Of a DNA stretch of 64,000 nt, positions 1 through 8,057 are shown piece after piece. Made by a program: the position numbers and the translations under genes. Positions within the stretch are counted from its first letter, which is position 1, and the number at the start of each line of letters is the position of its first letter. This DNA is from Pleurocapsa minor GSE-CHR-MK 17-07R. GTDB taxonomy: Bacteria; Chloroflexota; Anaerolineae; Aggregatilineales; Phototrophicaceae. The notes below the pieces were generated by a model that worked only from the letters and a program-made list of their open reading frames with translations, was not told the origin of the DNA and did no database searches. The DNA is taken from positions 185,220 to 249,219 of the forward strand of contig JAHHHY010000010.1 of NCBI GenBank assembly GCA_019359125.1, given 5' to 3'.

Positions 1-235
1 CCCAGAGCAGATGGGCAGACATATCGCCAATCTGCCAGTTCAGGAAGGCCCTGCCGGAGAAGAGAACTCCTCCGAAAGTAAACACCACAAAACACAGCAC
101 CAGCAGGCAGGCAGTGATCGTACGTGCCGATATACCCTGTGTGACAAGCGCGCCGAGGAGCGCCAGACCAGTGCCTGCGGCAATGAGCGTCGTGACTGTG
201 AGGGCGCCATTTCCGGATGTGATCCAGGTTCTCAT
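1..235 (-). CDS. Membrane protein, N-terminal part (runs off left edge)
   Basis: An open frame on the minus strand begins with ATG at 235-233 and stays open for 78 codons to the window edge. A GAAGGA ribosome site lies nine bases upstream of the ATG. The visible part has two hydrophobic stretches, at about residues 10-33 and 40-60, so it is a membrane protein with at least two helices near its N-terminus. It begins 25 bases after the BNR-repeat gene stops, on the same strand, and is probably the last visible member of the ScyD/cytochrome/BNR operon. I do not recognise the family and the C-terminus is missing. Confidence in the gene is moderate to high; function is unknown. Confidence 0.65.
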   Translation of the reverse strand, partial: MRTWITSGNGALTVTTLIAAGTGLALLGALVTQGISARTITACLLVLCFVVFTFGGVLFSGRAFLNWQIGDMSAHLLW

Positions 236-260
236 GTGGTTAGTCCTTCGCATTAGGCCA

Positions 261-1250
261 TCAAAACATAATCATGGCGGTCCAGACCGTCCCCACATTG
301 ACGGGAAGCTGCTGCCAGTAGTCGCCGTAATCCGCTGAATGCCACACATCGCCGTTGCTCAGGCCCGCGTACACATGTCCGGGTGCTTCGTGGTCGGTCA
401 GCAGCGCGTAGGGCATATCATTCAGCGGCTGGGGCAGTCCGCCCCCCAGTTTCTCCCACGCATCGCCCGTCGAGCGGAAGATATAAGCATGGGCATTGCC
501 TGCGCTGTGCGCCTTCATCGGGCCGGGCGAGACAGACACGTACATCACCTCCGGGCGCGCGGGGTCTGCTGCGGCCGCCCAGCCGTAATGACGGTCAAGG
601 CCCTGCCGCGTTTGTGTCCAGGTGTTGCCAGCGTCGCGGCTGAATGCGGCCCCGGCTCCGGTGCCGCCTCCTTCGTACACCCAGTCGCCATTGCTGGCAT
701 GGAAGGTGATGGAATGACAATCTCTCAGCGCGCCGTCGCGATGTGGCTGCCAGGTTTTGCCGCCGTCGGTGCTGCGCACCACTGCCCCAGCCTCAATCCC
801 TGCAACGATCACATTGGAATCAGTGGGTGAGAGTGCTATCGCCTGCACATAGGCGGTGAAAGGCTTCTCGGCGGGCGAGCGCCAGAACCAGCGCCTCATC
901 CGGCGAAAGGACTCCAGTTCCGACCACGTGTGGCCGCCATCACGCGAGACAAACACGCCCGGTGGCTTTGTGCCGGCGACGATCAACCCGGGCTCGGCCG
1001 GACTGACCGCAATCGATTTCACGGTCTGGCCCTGCATACCCGATGGCTGCCACGTCTTTCCGCGATCCTCAGACCGCAGGACACCGCTGCCCTGTGTTCC
1101 GGCAAAGACCTTGTTGGGATTATGGGGATCAGCAGCCATGCAGCGTACCGCGACACCGTCCAGCACGAGCTCGACGGCCCAGCGGCCGTTTTCTGCACAT
1201 TCTGCGCGCGCCAGCCTGCTGCCATTGGTGGAGAGGAAGATTCTGTTCAT
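261..1250 (-). CDS. BNR/Asp-box repeat beta-propeller protein
   Basis: This is a beta-propeller of the sialidase/VPS10-like BNR class. Asp-box motifs (S-x-D-x-G-x-T-W) recur regularly, for example SEDRGKTW, SRDGGHTW, STDGGKTW and SRDAGNTW, with decayed copies toward the C-terminus. The sialidase catalytic residues were not recognisable, so it is more likely a binding or structural propeller than an enzyme. I chose the ATG at 1250 over the one at 1277: a GAAAGAGG ribosome site sits nine bases upstream of it and the earlier start would almost touch the upstream stop codon. No signal peptide is obvious from this start. It follows the cytochrome c gene by about 30 bases and is probably co-transcribed with it. 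Confidence 0.8.
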   Translation of the reverse strand: MNRIFLSTNGSRLARAECAENGRWAVELVLDGVAVRCMAADPHNPNKVFAGTQGSGVLRSEDRGKTWQPSGMQGQTVKSIAVSPAEPGLIVAGTKPPGVFVSRDGGHTWSELESFRRMRRWFWRSPAEKPFTAYVQAIALSPTDSNVIVAGIEAGAVVRSTDGGKTWQPHRDGALRDCHSITFHASNGDWVYEGGGTGAGAAFSRDAGNTWTQTRQGLDRHYGWAAAADPARPEVMYVSVSPGPMKAHSAGNAHAYIFRSTGDAWEKLGGGLPQPLNDMPYALLTDHEAPGHVYAGLSNGDVWHSADYGDYWQQLPVNVGTVWTAMIMF

Positions 1251-1279
1251 GGGTGCTGCCTCTTTCAAACCATGCACGA

Positions 1280-1690
1280 CTACAGGGTGAGCAGATACGC
1301 GATCAGGTCCAGAATGTCCTGTTCCATAAGATGTGTGCTGTAATCGGGATACATGATGTTCCGATAGCCGGATACAACAAAGCGCTGGGGTTCGATGATG
1401 CTCTGGCGCAGATATTCCTGTGCTGATATTCCGGGAATTCGCGTTTCGGCCCGTTCAGCGATCCCGGCCAGGCCCGGCCCAATCGTGAAGCCGACCTGGC
1501 CGCCGACCACGCGGTGGCAATTGACGCACGGAGGGGCTTCGTCGCGCCCCTGTGCAAACAGCTGGGCGCCCCGCTCCGCATCGCCCGCCTGTGCGGCAGA
1601 TACGGAAGGCGATGCCGCACATCCTGACAGCAGCAGTACAATCACGAAACCCATAGCCCAATGTGCCATCGACAGCCCCATAAAGTACAT
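1280..1690 (-). CDS. Lipoprotein c-type cytochrome, single heme
   Basis: A short secreted cytochrome c. The N-terminus is a hydrophobic signal ending in a lipobox (LLSGC), so the protein is probably lipid-anchored outside the membrane. It has one CxxCH heme site (CVNCH) and a later Met (in NIMYPDY) suited to be the distal ligand. The start is uncertain: in-frame ATGs occur at 1690, 1681 and 1669, and a TTG at 1729. None has a strong ribosome site, though GGGG lies upstream of 1669. I list 1690 because it gives a signal peptide of normal length. The gene lies close behind the ScyD-like gene and before the BNR gene, suggesting one transcript. An electron-transfer role is inferred from the heme motif only. 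Confidence 0.8.
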   Translation of the reverse strand: MYFMGLSMAHWAMGFVIVLLLSGCAASPSVSAAQAGDAERGAQLFAQGRDEAPPCVNCHRVVGGQVGFTIGPGLAGIAERAETRIPGISAQEYLRQSIIEPQRFVVSGYRNIMYPDYSTHLMEQDILDLIAYLLTL

Positions 1691-1738
1691 GGATGCACCC
1701 GCTATTACAGGTGCATCCAACCCTGACAACTGCCTGAC

Positions 1739-2770
1739 TTACATGTCCAGGCGGACGACACCGCCGGTCATGCCCGGAGCGAATGCGATCGTGCCGAAGG
1801 TGACATACAGCGCGCCGTCTGCGCCCTGGGCGATGCCGAATGGCGCGATCAGACCTTCGGCGACAGGCGTGATGCCTTCAGCAGAGACCGCCACCACGCT
1901 ACCCGGTCCCGGCCCCTGTTCGGTGAACAGCGCCAGCTGGACAGCATACAGCGTGTCACCATCAAGCAGAATGTCGCTCACCGTGTTCAGCCCGCTGAAC
2001 GTCTCCACCAGTTCGCCGCCCGACCAGTGTTCAATTTTGCCCGCGCCGGGCGCCATGCCTGCGCCCAGGAAGCCGATATACAGGTCGCCATTGTCAGCAA
2101 CTTCAATTGACGTCGGGACAGGGTTATCCGGCCATGCATGAACGAGCTGCAAACCGTCGTCCGCCGTCCACGAGAGCAGATCGTTCCCACCGGCGTTGAC
2201 GATGTAGAGCGTGCCATCGGCGGCCCAGGCAATATCTGCCACGTTGGTATCGTAGCCATTGCCGTCCGGATCGTAGGTCGCCTCAAAGTTGTTCATGTTG
2301 ATGACTGTTTTGACAACCAGCGTTTCGGCATCGTATTCGACGACCGAGTCGGCCCAGAATGCGCCGGTCGTGCCCGCGCCAGTCCCGCTGAACAACATCC
2401 AGAGTGACTCACCATGCGGGATAATGCGGTACACGCCGCCCGTTTCAAAGGGAAATGCGTAGCTGGGAAGGCCGATAATGCGATCAGTCGCGGTGCCATC
2501 TGGCGCAATTGAGACGATGCGCCCGCTCAGGCCTGCATTGACGGGTTGTTCCCCTTCCGGCCCCGCCATCATGAATGATGTTTCGCCGCCGCTGCCTGCC
2601 ACGGCCACCAGCAGATTGCCATCCGCATCGAAGGCCAGTCCGCGCGGCGCACCCAGATCGCCCAGCACCAGTTCGCCAGGCAGAGGCGGCATTTCCTGTG
2701 CCGTCGCTGGCAGCAGGCCTGTCAGCATAAACATCAGTCCAAAGACAAACTTTGCGAGTCGCGTAATCAT
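1739..2770 (-). CDS. Secreted ScyD/ScyE-like beta-propeller protein
   Basis: A 343-residue exported protein with an N-terminal signal peptide (about residues 1-24, ending ATAQ). NHL/SMP-30-like propeller repeats follow, such as GAPRGLAFDADGNLLVA and DIAWAADGTLYIVNAGG. The arrangement and repeat style match the family annotated as ScyD/ScyE, named from the cyanobacterial scytonemin cluster. Outside cyanobacteria these are generic secreted propellers and no pigment pathway is implied here. A GGGAGG ribosome site stands just upstream of the ATG at 2770. It is the first gene of a minus-strand unit with the cytochrome, BNR and membrane genes. Substrate and role are unknown. Confidence 0.75.
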   Translation of the reverse strand: MITRLAKFVFGLMFMLTGLLPATAQEMPPLPGELVLGDLGAPRGLAFDADGNLLVAVAGSGGETSFMMAGPEGEQPVNAGLSGRIVSIAPDGTATDRIIGLPSYAFPFETGGVYRIIPHGESLWMLFSGTGAGTTGAFWADSVVEYDAETLVVKTVINMNNFEATYDPDGNGYDTNVADIAWAADGTLYIVNAGGNDLLSWTADDGLQLVHAWPDNPVPTSIEVADNGDLYIGFLGAGMAPGAGKIEHWSGGELVETFSGLNTVSDILLDGDTLYAVQLALFTEQGPGPGSVVAVSAEGITPVAEGLIAPFGIAQGADGALYVTFGTIAFAPGMTGGVVRLDM

Positions 2771-2930
2771 AGTTCCTCCCGTTGAAAAGTTGATTTTCTA
2801 CAAGCGATTTAAGGTCTGATTGCTTGCTTTGGTTCGGACGTCGTCCGTGCGCCGAACGCAAGACTTGCGCGAAGGGTGATTCGTGAATGGGCTAACCTTT
2901 GTGAGAGGCGAAGGCTGCGCACAGCCTTGA

Positions 2931-3296
2931 TTAGCTCCAGACTTCCGCGATTTTCCCCTCTTCAAGACGATAGATGGTGAGACTGTTCCAGCTAATCTGT
3001 TGCCCGCCCGGCTGACCCATTATTTCTTTGGTCTGTGTTCCAGTGATGGTAAAACGCACTACCACTTTGTCCCCCTCTGCAATCGTGTCCTGAGGGGTAA
3101 CGTGCATATCAGGAACGGCGTCGTGGAGCGTCGTAAAGAAGGCTTTGATGCCATCTATCCCAACATCTCCGTCATGTCCCGGCACACTGTGCGACACAAT
3201 ACCGGGGCTGAAAAAAGCAAACGCATCTTCAGGAGTGTGGCGATTTTGTGCCTCGAAATAACGATGGATCACTTCTTTGTTCTGTTCGGTCGACAT
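2931..3296 (-). CDS. SnoaL-like / ester cyclase family protein
   Basis: A 121-residue protein of the NTF2-like fold, SnoaL subgroup. The start (NKEVIHRYFEAQN), the central GIDGIKAFFTTLHDAVPDMHV segment and the C-terminal IYRLEEGKIAEVW are all characteristic, and the length is normal for the family. Members range from polyketide cyclases to many stand-alone proteins of unknown substrate; nothing nearby indicates polyketide synthesis. The start has a good GAGGAAAA ribosome site. It is separated by 160 bases from the ScyD-like gene downstream and may be its own transcript. Confidence 0.8.
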   Translation of the reverse strand: MSTEQNKEVIHRYFEAQNRHTPEDAFAFFSPGIVSHSVPGHDGDVGIDGIKAFFTTLHDAVPDMHVTPQDTIAEGDKVVVRFTITGTQTKEIMGQPGGQQISWNSLTIYRLEEGKIAEVWS

Positions 3297-3446
3297 GATG
3301 TGTTTTTCCTCACTGGCTGACTTTAATCAGCCTAAACGAACAGGTGTCCCGTTGTCATGAGCAGGGGTCATGTTCGATGGGGGAAGAATGCCCGAATGAG
3401 TCGGGACGATGTCCTGAGTGTGGGAAAGCATCATGCCGCAGAAGGT

Positions 3447-3622
3447 CACACGCGACCTTCGAACGCATTGTGTCTCTACTGGGTTGGGGGCATGCCACTG
3501 AGGCGCACTTGCAAGCCCGTCTTGCCTATAGCACCGCCGTGTTCAACGTCTGCGTCGCCTTGTGGCACAAGCTCAATCCCCTGGCTGAACCTTTCAAAAT
3601 CAGCATCAAAGACTTCAACTAA
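3447..3622 (+). pseudogene. Degenerate transposase-like C-terminal remnant
   Basis: An open stretch encodes THATFERIVSLLGWGHATEA and continues to a stop at 3622 with a tail resembling the end of an insertion-sequence transposase. No start region, catalytic core or terminal inverted repeats were found. A diverged copy of its first ~55 bases occurs at 17480-17533. The two copies support a dispersed, decayed mobile element rather than a host gene. The family assignment is by general resemblance only. The rest of the 628-base gap before 3925 holds the operator-like site at 3811 and otherwise nothing I recognise. Confidence 0.35.
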
Positions 3623-3810
3623 TAAACCCGCACCACTGGCTATTAGCAGCGTATGGGCACGTTACTTCTACGAAACCAAAGGCTGTAAACGAATCTCGTT
3701 ACCATGCCTTACTAATCGTTAAAGCAGCATAAAGTCTCAAAGTCCTGACTTCAAAACCCTAATGAATTTCTGACAAGTCCAGAACATAAGCGGATAGTCC
3801 ATATGTTGTC

Positions 3811-3824
3811 AAGTGGTCTAGACA
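3811..3824 (+). promoter_or_regulatory. Putative GntR (HutC-type) operator upstream of cohesin gene
   Basis: The 14 bases AAGTGGTCTAGACA match 13 of 14 bases of the site at 14128-14141 in front of the GntR/UTRA gene. The core GTCTAGAC fits the GTnTAnAC half-symmetric operator type known for HutC-subfamily GntR regulators. It lies 100 bases upstream of the cohesin gene start at 3925. Regulation of the cohesin/dockerin unit by the local GntR protein is inferred from this match. Confidence 0.5.
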
Positions 3825-3924
3825 TGTGTATAGTGAAAATCGTAAAAGTTTCGATTTTATTTCGGCTAATCCGAACGCTGCACTCATTTCCGTTGGTATT
3901 CAGAGCACAAAGGACAATACGTTT

Positions 3925-5676
3925 ATGCGGTCAATCAGCATAGCGCGCGTCATATCCATTTTCGTCATTCTGGTATCCCTGATTCTGGCTGGACAGGCAG
4001 TTGCCCAGTCCGATGTCAGCATCGCGCTGGTGCCCTCAACGGGGCAGGTGGCCCAGGATGAATTATTCACTGTCGCTGTGCAGGTTCAAAGCGGCGGCGG
4101 GTCTGTGGACGGTGCGGAAGTACATCTTCGTTTCGACCCGGCCGTGCTGCAGGTGGCTGGCGTCCTGGCCGATGCTTCCCTGCCGGTGACGATTCTGCCG
4201 CCCGCCTTTGATAATCAGGCAGGCACGATCGACTATGCAGCAGGGGCGCTGCGTAATTTTCCAGAGCGTGACTTTGCGCTGCTAGTCATCACTTTTGCAG
4301 CCGTCGTGCCAGACGCCGAGACCACGATCCGTTTTGCCGAGCGTGCATTCCCCACCCTGACCGATATCACGTTCGACGGCGCTTCGGTGCTGGGTCGGCT
4401 GACGGAAGCCACGGTGCGCATCGGTGCCGCAGCGCAGGTTGTGGAGGCGGTCACAGCTGCCCCAACGATAGAAGTGGTGCCCACGGCTGAAGCCGAAGCT
4501 GCCGTCGTCCGCATTGAAGGCGCAACCGGCAGCATCGACGAACAGTTTGCCACCAATACCGGCTATCAGATTGTATTTGCTGCGCCCCCGGCCAGCTCGG
4601 TGCTGGTCACGCTGGTCAGCGACGGACAGTGTCTGGTGACGCCGGCCCTGTTTGTCGACGCCTCCACCCCGCTGTCGCAGGCGGTCATCGTCACCGCTGT
4701 GGATGACGCCGACCCTGAGGCTGAACAACATGCCTGTGTCATCACGCACACCGTCGTCAGCGAGGATGAAACCTTTGATGGTTTCGCGCTGGAAAACGTG
4801 ATCGTGCCCGTCATCGACAACGATGCCGTGGGTGCAGCATCCGTGGAAACCGTGACCACGACAGTTGAAGCAGTCGTGCTGCAGACGGCCGCCGAACTGC
4901 CGCCACTGGAAGGGGATATGCTTGTCGTCTTCACAGAAGTGCCGGCTGAGAGCGCGACGGAAGACCCTTCGCGTGCGCTGGAAACGCCGATTCCTGCCGC
5001 TGAGGAACCAGCACAGTCACCCGAAACTGACGCAGTGACGCCCGAAGAACCTGCTGCGCCAGAATCTGAAACTGTCGAGCAGCCGCTGCTACCAGAACCG
5101 ACAGCCACCCCGCGCGAGCCCGTGACACCGCCTGTTGTGATCGATGCTGCCGACATTCTCGCCTGGGAAGCAACCGGCGGCTGGGCCTCCGGCGGCGCCG
5201 ACTGGTCCACGACTAGCTCGGGCACGCTGACATGGCTGCAGCCGATTGACCTGCCCGCGCCGATCAGCATGCAGCTTCGCTTTGCCGCGCTGGGCAGTGG
5301 CGACGCAGTGCGTGCGGTTGAGGTCAGCACCGATCTGCTGACCTGGTACCCGCTGATGCAATCGGGCAGCCTTAGCGAAAGCTGGTCTGAGGTGACGGTT
5401 GATCTGAGCGCCTTCGCCGGGCAGGTGATCTGGCTGCGCTGGAGCAGCATCGTCGACGCGCAGACCGAAGCGACCTGGACGATCAGCGGCGCAGTCATCG
5501 ACATCGTGCCACCGACTCCGGAACCGACAGCCGAGCCAACCTTAGAGCCGGTGATCCCGGCGGCTACCGAGGCGCCAGTCGCTGAGCCGACCGCAGCACC
5601 GGTTGTCGAGCCGACGCCGGACGCCATTCCCACCGCAGAGCCGACGCCTGAGGCGGAATCGACTGCGAGTGCATGA
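3925..5676 (+). CDS. Secreted protein with N-terminal cohesin-like domain and Pro-rich tail
   Basis: A 583-residue exported protein. It has a signal peptide (about 1-28, ending AVAQ), then a cohesin-like domain (about 29-170) with the typical segments VDGAEVHLRFDPAVLQV and GTIDYAAGALRNF. A central Calx-beta-like region (about 190-310) comes next, then an acidic Pro/Glu-rich linker. A jelly-roll-like module (about 415-545) precedes a PTPEPTAEP-type tail. Cohesins bind dockerins, and three dockerin genes follow directly. The ATG at 3925 is preferred over an upstream in-frame start at 3826: AAAGGA lies ten bases upstream and it places the signal peptide at the N-terminus. There is no membrane anchor or LysM, so attachment, if any, must be through the tail or a partner. 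Confidence 0.8.
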   Translation: MRSISIARVISIFVILVSLILAGQAVAQSDVSIALVPSTGQVAQDELFTVAVQVQSGGGSVDGAEVHLRFDPAVLQVAGVLADASLPVTILPPAFDNQAGTIDYAAGALRNFPERDFALLVITFAAVVPDAETTIRFAERAFPTLTDITFDGASVLGRLTEATVRIGAAAQVVEAVTAAPTIEVVPTAEAEAAVVRIEGATGSIDEQFATNTGYQIVFAAPPASSVLVTLVSDGQCLVTPALFVDASTPLSQAVIVTAVDDADPEAEQHACVITHTVVSEDETFDGFALENVIVPVIDNDAVGAASVETVTTTVEAVVLQTAAELPPLEGDMLVVFTEVPAESATEDPSRALETPIPAAEEPAQSPETDAVTPEEPAAPESETVEQPLLPEPTATPREPVTPPVVIDAADILAWEATGGWASGGADWSTTSSGTLTWLQPIDLPAPISMQLRFAALGSGDAVRAVEVSTDLLTWYPLMQSGSLSESWSEVTVDLSAFAGQVIWLRWSSIVDAQTEATWTISGAVIDIVPPTPEPTAEPTLEPVIPAATEAPVAEPTAAPVVEPTPDAIPTAEPTPEAESTASA

Positions 5677-5729
5677 TGAAGCCTCGCCCACAATTTGACG
5701 ATAAAAAGCACCACCCGCCGGGATTTGTA

Positions 5730-8036
5730 ATGAAAACGATGGCCGGGCGGATGCTAGTGGTCGTGCTGGCGCTGACAGTTCTGTTGGGCATCGCAGATCG
5801 TGTGCTGGCGCAGGGCACCTATTACGTCAGCCCGGCGGGACTGCCCACCAATACCGGTCTGTCGCCAACGTCACCATGGACCATCGCCAGGGCGCTGCAA
5901 TTTGCGCCGGCTGGCTCGACCGTGATCTTTCTGGACGGGACATATCGCATCACCAGCGACATCTACATGTTCAATCCGCTGACATTGCGCGCCGCGGATG
6001 GGGCCACTGTGTGGATTAAAGGCAGTGTGATTGTGCCTGACGGGCAGTGGACGCCAGATGGCGGGGACTGGGTCTATAACAGCTACACCTACGAATTTCC
6101 GCCGCCGTCATGGACATCGCCATTGAACGTGACCGCTGAATATCCGATGGCTAATTATGGCGATATGGTGTTCATCAACGGTGCCAGTCTGGCGCAGGTG
6201 GCCACACGCAGCGCGGTCGTGCCCGGTACTTTTTATGCCGACTACGCGGCCAATCGGCTGTACATCGGCAGCAGCCCCTATGGCCAGACCGTGGAAGTGA
6301 CGGCCAAAGGCAGCTTTCTGGATGTCTCGGAACCGGGCACCATCGTGCGCGGACTGCGGATCGCCCATTTTGGTTTCTTTGGCCTCGGCATCGCCGCTGA
6401 AAATGTGCTGGTCGAGAACAATCTGTTCACATGGAATGCCAAGAACGGCCTGTATGTCTACGGCAATTATGGCGTGCAGGCGCCCGGCACCAACCTGACG
6501 GTGCGCAATAACACCATGACCTATAACGGCCAGAGCGGGATGGACGGCTCTTACGCCGACAATCTGCTGGTGGAAGGCAACACCTTCGCCCACAACAATG
6601 TCGAGAATTTTTTCACCGGGTGGGCTGCCGCGGGCGTCAAGATCGTGCGCAGCCAGAACGTCACGTTCAGGAACAACCTGTCCGAAAACAACAACGCCAC
6701 GGGCATCTGGCTGGATGTGGGCACCAACAACGCCACCGTGGTCGGCAATCGCGTGTTCAATAATGCGGCCACGGGCATCTACTTCGAGATTTCGACCGGC
6801 GCTATCATTGCCGGGAATATCCTTGTGAACAATCGGGACCGGAATATTTTCATCGCCAGCAGTGCTGATGCGCGCGTGTACAACAACACGGCTGTGGGTG
6901 GCGGCAACAGCATCCGCGTCAGCTATGAGGGGCGCACTCCTGCCGCTTGGGAAGTGGGCAGCCCTGCTACCTATAACACGGAAAATGCCGTGGTGGTCAA
7001 TAATATCTTCGCCAATGGCGCAGGTCTTGGCGAGCCGGCCGTGATGTTTGAAACCTGGCGCCCGGATCACCCGACCTGCCCGGCGCACACGCCCCATTTC
7101 ACCACCCTCGATTACAACCTGTACAGCAGGATTGGCGGGGGAGCGCCGAATATTTTCCGCTGGACGGATCCGCCGACATGCTACAGCGTGTTCGCCAATC
7201 TGAGCAGTTTTCGGTCAGCGACAGGCCGCGAGCAGAATGGTATCGAGCTGACCGGTGCACAGCCGCTGTTCGTCAATGCGGCGGCCGGTAATTATGCGCT
7301 GGCGGCGGGCAGCCCGGCAATCGGTGCAGGGGCGCCGCTGCCAGCGGACATCGCTGCCTTGCTGGGCATCAGCGGGGTCTGCGTGGATATCGGCGCCGTG
7401 CAATCCGGGGCAGCCTGCGCATCGCCCACGCCAACCGCCTCGGCTACTTTCACAGCATCTGCCACAGCCACGCGAACGTCAACACCCACCCTGACGCCAA
7501 CCGTCACGCAAACTGCGACGGCCACGGCCACGCTTGCACCCACGCTTACGCTGACACCCACCATCACACTCACGCCACCAGCTGCGGATGTGCTGAGCGC
7601 AGTTGTGGCGATGCAGGGACGCACCGGCCCGGGGCTTGCGACGACCTTTACGCTGGAGCTGTATGAGGGTTCGTCACTGGTGGGAACCTACAGCCCGACC
7701 TCCGACAGCCTGGGGGGATTCAGCGTCGCCGGGCTGCCGGCGGGCACATACACGGCCTGGCTGAAGCACCCGAAATATCTGGCGGCCATGGCAACTATCA
7801 CCCTGCCGCAGACCGTCGGACAAATTAGCTTTGGGACGCTGCTGGCAGGCGATGCCAACAACGATAATGTGGTCACCCTGCTGGATTTCTCGCTGTTGGC
7901 CGCCAGTTTCGGGCTGAATAGTTCGCAGGGGGGCTTTGATACCCGTGCCGATCTCAATAACGACAATATCGTCACGCTGCTCGATTTCTCGCTGTTGGCC
8001 AGCAATTTTAACCAACCAGGCGCATCCCGACCGTGA
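5730..8036 (+). CDS. Secreted right-handed beta-helix protein with X-like module and dockerin
   Basis: A 768-residue exported protein. Signal peptide about 1-28 (ending VLAQ). A polysaccharide-lyase-like start (YYVSPAGLPTNTG) leads into a right-handed parallel beta-helix (about 30-560) rich in Asn ladders such as VLVENNLFTWN and VRNNTMTYNGQSG. A Thr/Pro linker follows (about 570-615), then an Ig-like module (about 618-705) and a two-repeat dockerin (707-768) whose calcium loops read DxNxDxxVxLLD. The fold is used by pectate, alginate and chondroitin lyases, but no catalytic residues could be assigned, so the polysaccharide is unknown. An in-frame ATG at 5673 would overlap the previous stop; 5730 gives a clean signal peptide. 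It is in the same transcription unit as the cohesin gene. Confidence 0.82.
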   Translation: MKTMAGRMLVVVLALTVLLGIADRVLAQGTYYVSPAGLPTNTGLSPTSPWTIARALQFAPAGSTVIFLDGTYRITSDIYMFNPLTLRAADGATVWIKGSVIVPDGQWTPDGGDWVYNSYTYEFPPPSWTSPLNVTAEYPMANYGDMVFINGASLAQVATRSAVVPGTFYADYAANRLYIGSSPYGQTVEVTAKGSFLDVSEPGTIVRGLRIAHFGFFGLGIAAENVLVENNLFTWNAKNGLYVYGNYGVQAPGTNLTVRNNTMTYNGQSGMDGSYADNLLVEGNTFAHNNVENFFTGWAAAGVKIVRSQNVTFRNNLSENNNATGIWLDVGTNNATVVGNRVFNNAATGIYFEISTGAIIAGNILVNNRDRNIFIASSADARVYNNTAVGGGNSIRVSYEGRTPAAWEVGSPATYNTENAVVVNNIFANGAGLGEPAVMFETWRPDHPTCPAHTPHFTTLDYNLYSRIGGGAPNIFRWTDPPTCYSVFANLSSFRSATGREQNGIELTGAQPLFVNAAAGNYALAAGSPAIGAGAPLPADIAALLGISGVCVDIGAVQSGAACASPTPTASATFTASATATRTSTPTLTPTVTQTATATATLAPTLTLTPTITLTPPAADVLSAVVAMQGRTGPGLATTFTLELYEGSSLVGTYSPTSDSLGGFSVAGLPAGTYTAWLKHPKYLAAMATITLPQTVGQISFGTLLAGDANNDNVVTLLDFSLLAASFGLNSSQGGFDTRADLNNDNIVTLLDFSLLASNFNQPGASRP

Positions 8037-8057
8037 TACCACAAGGTAATAACGACC

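Noticed and set aside
1739..2770. Scytonemin biosynthesis gene
   Set aside because: The ScyD/ScyE name is only a family label; none of the other scytonemin genes are present.
4566..5714. 382-codon minus-strand frame over the first cohesin gene
   Set aside because: Low-complexity Ser/Thr/Gly/Val product mirroring the Pro/Glu linkers of the plus-strand gene, with no ribosome site or motif.
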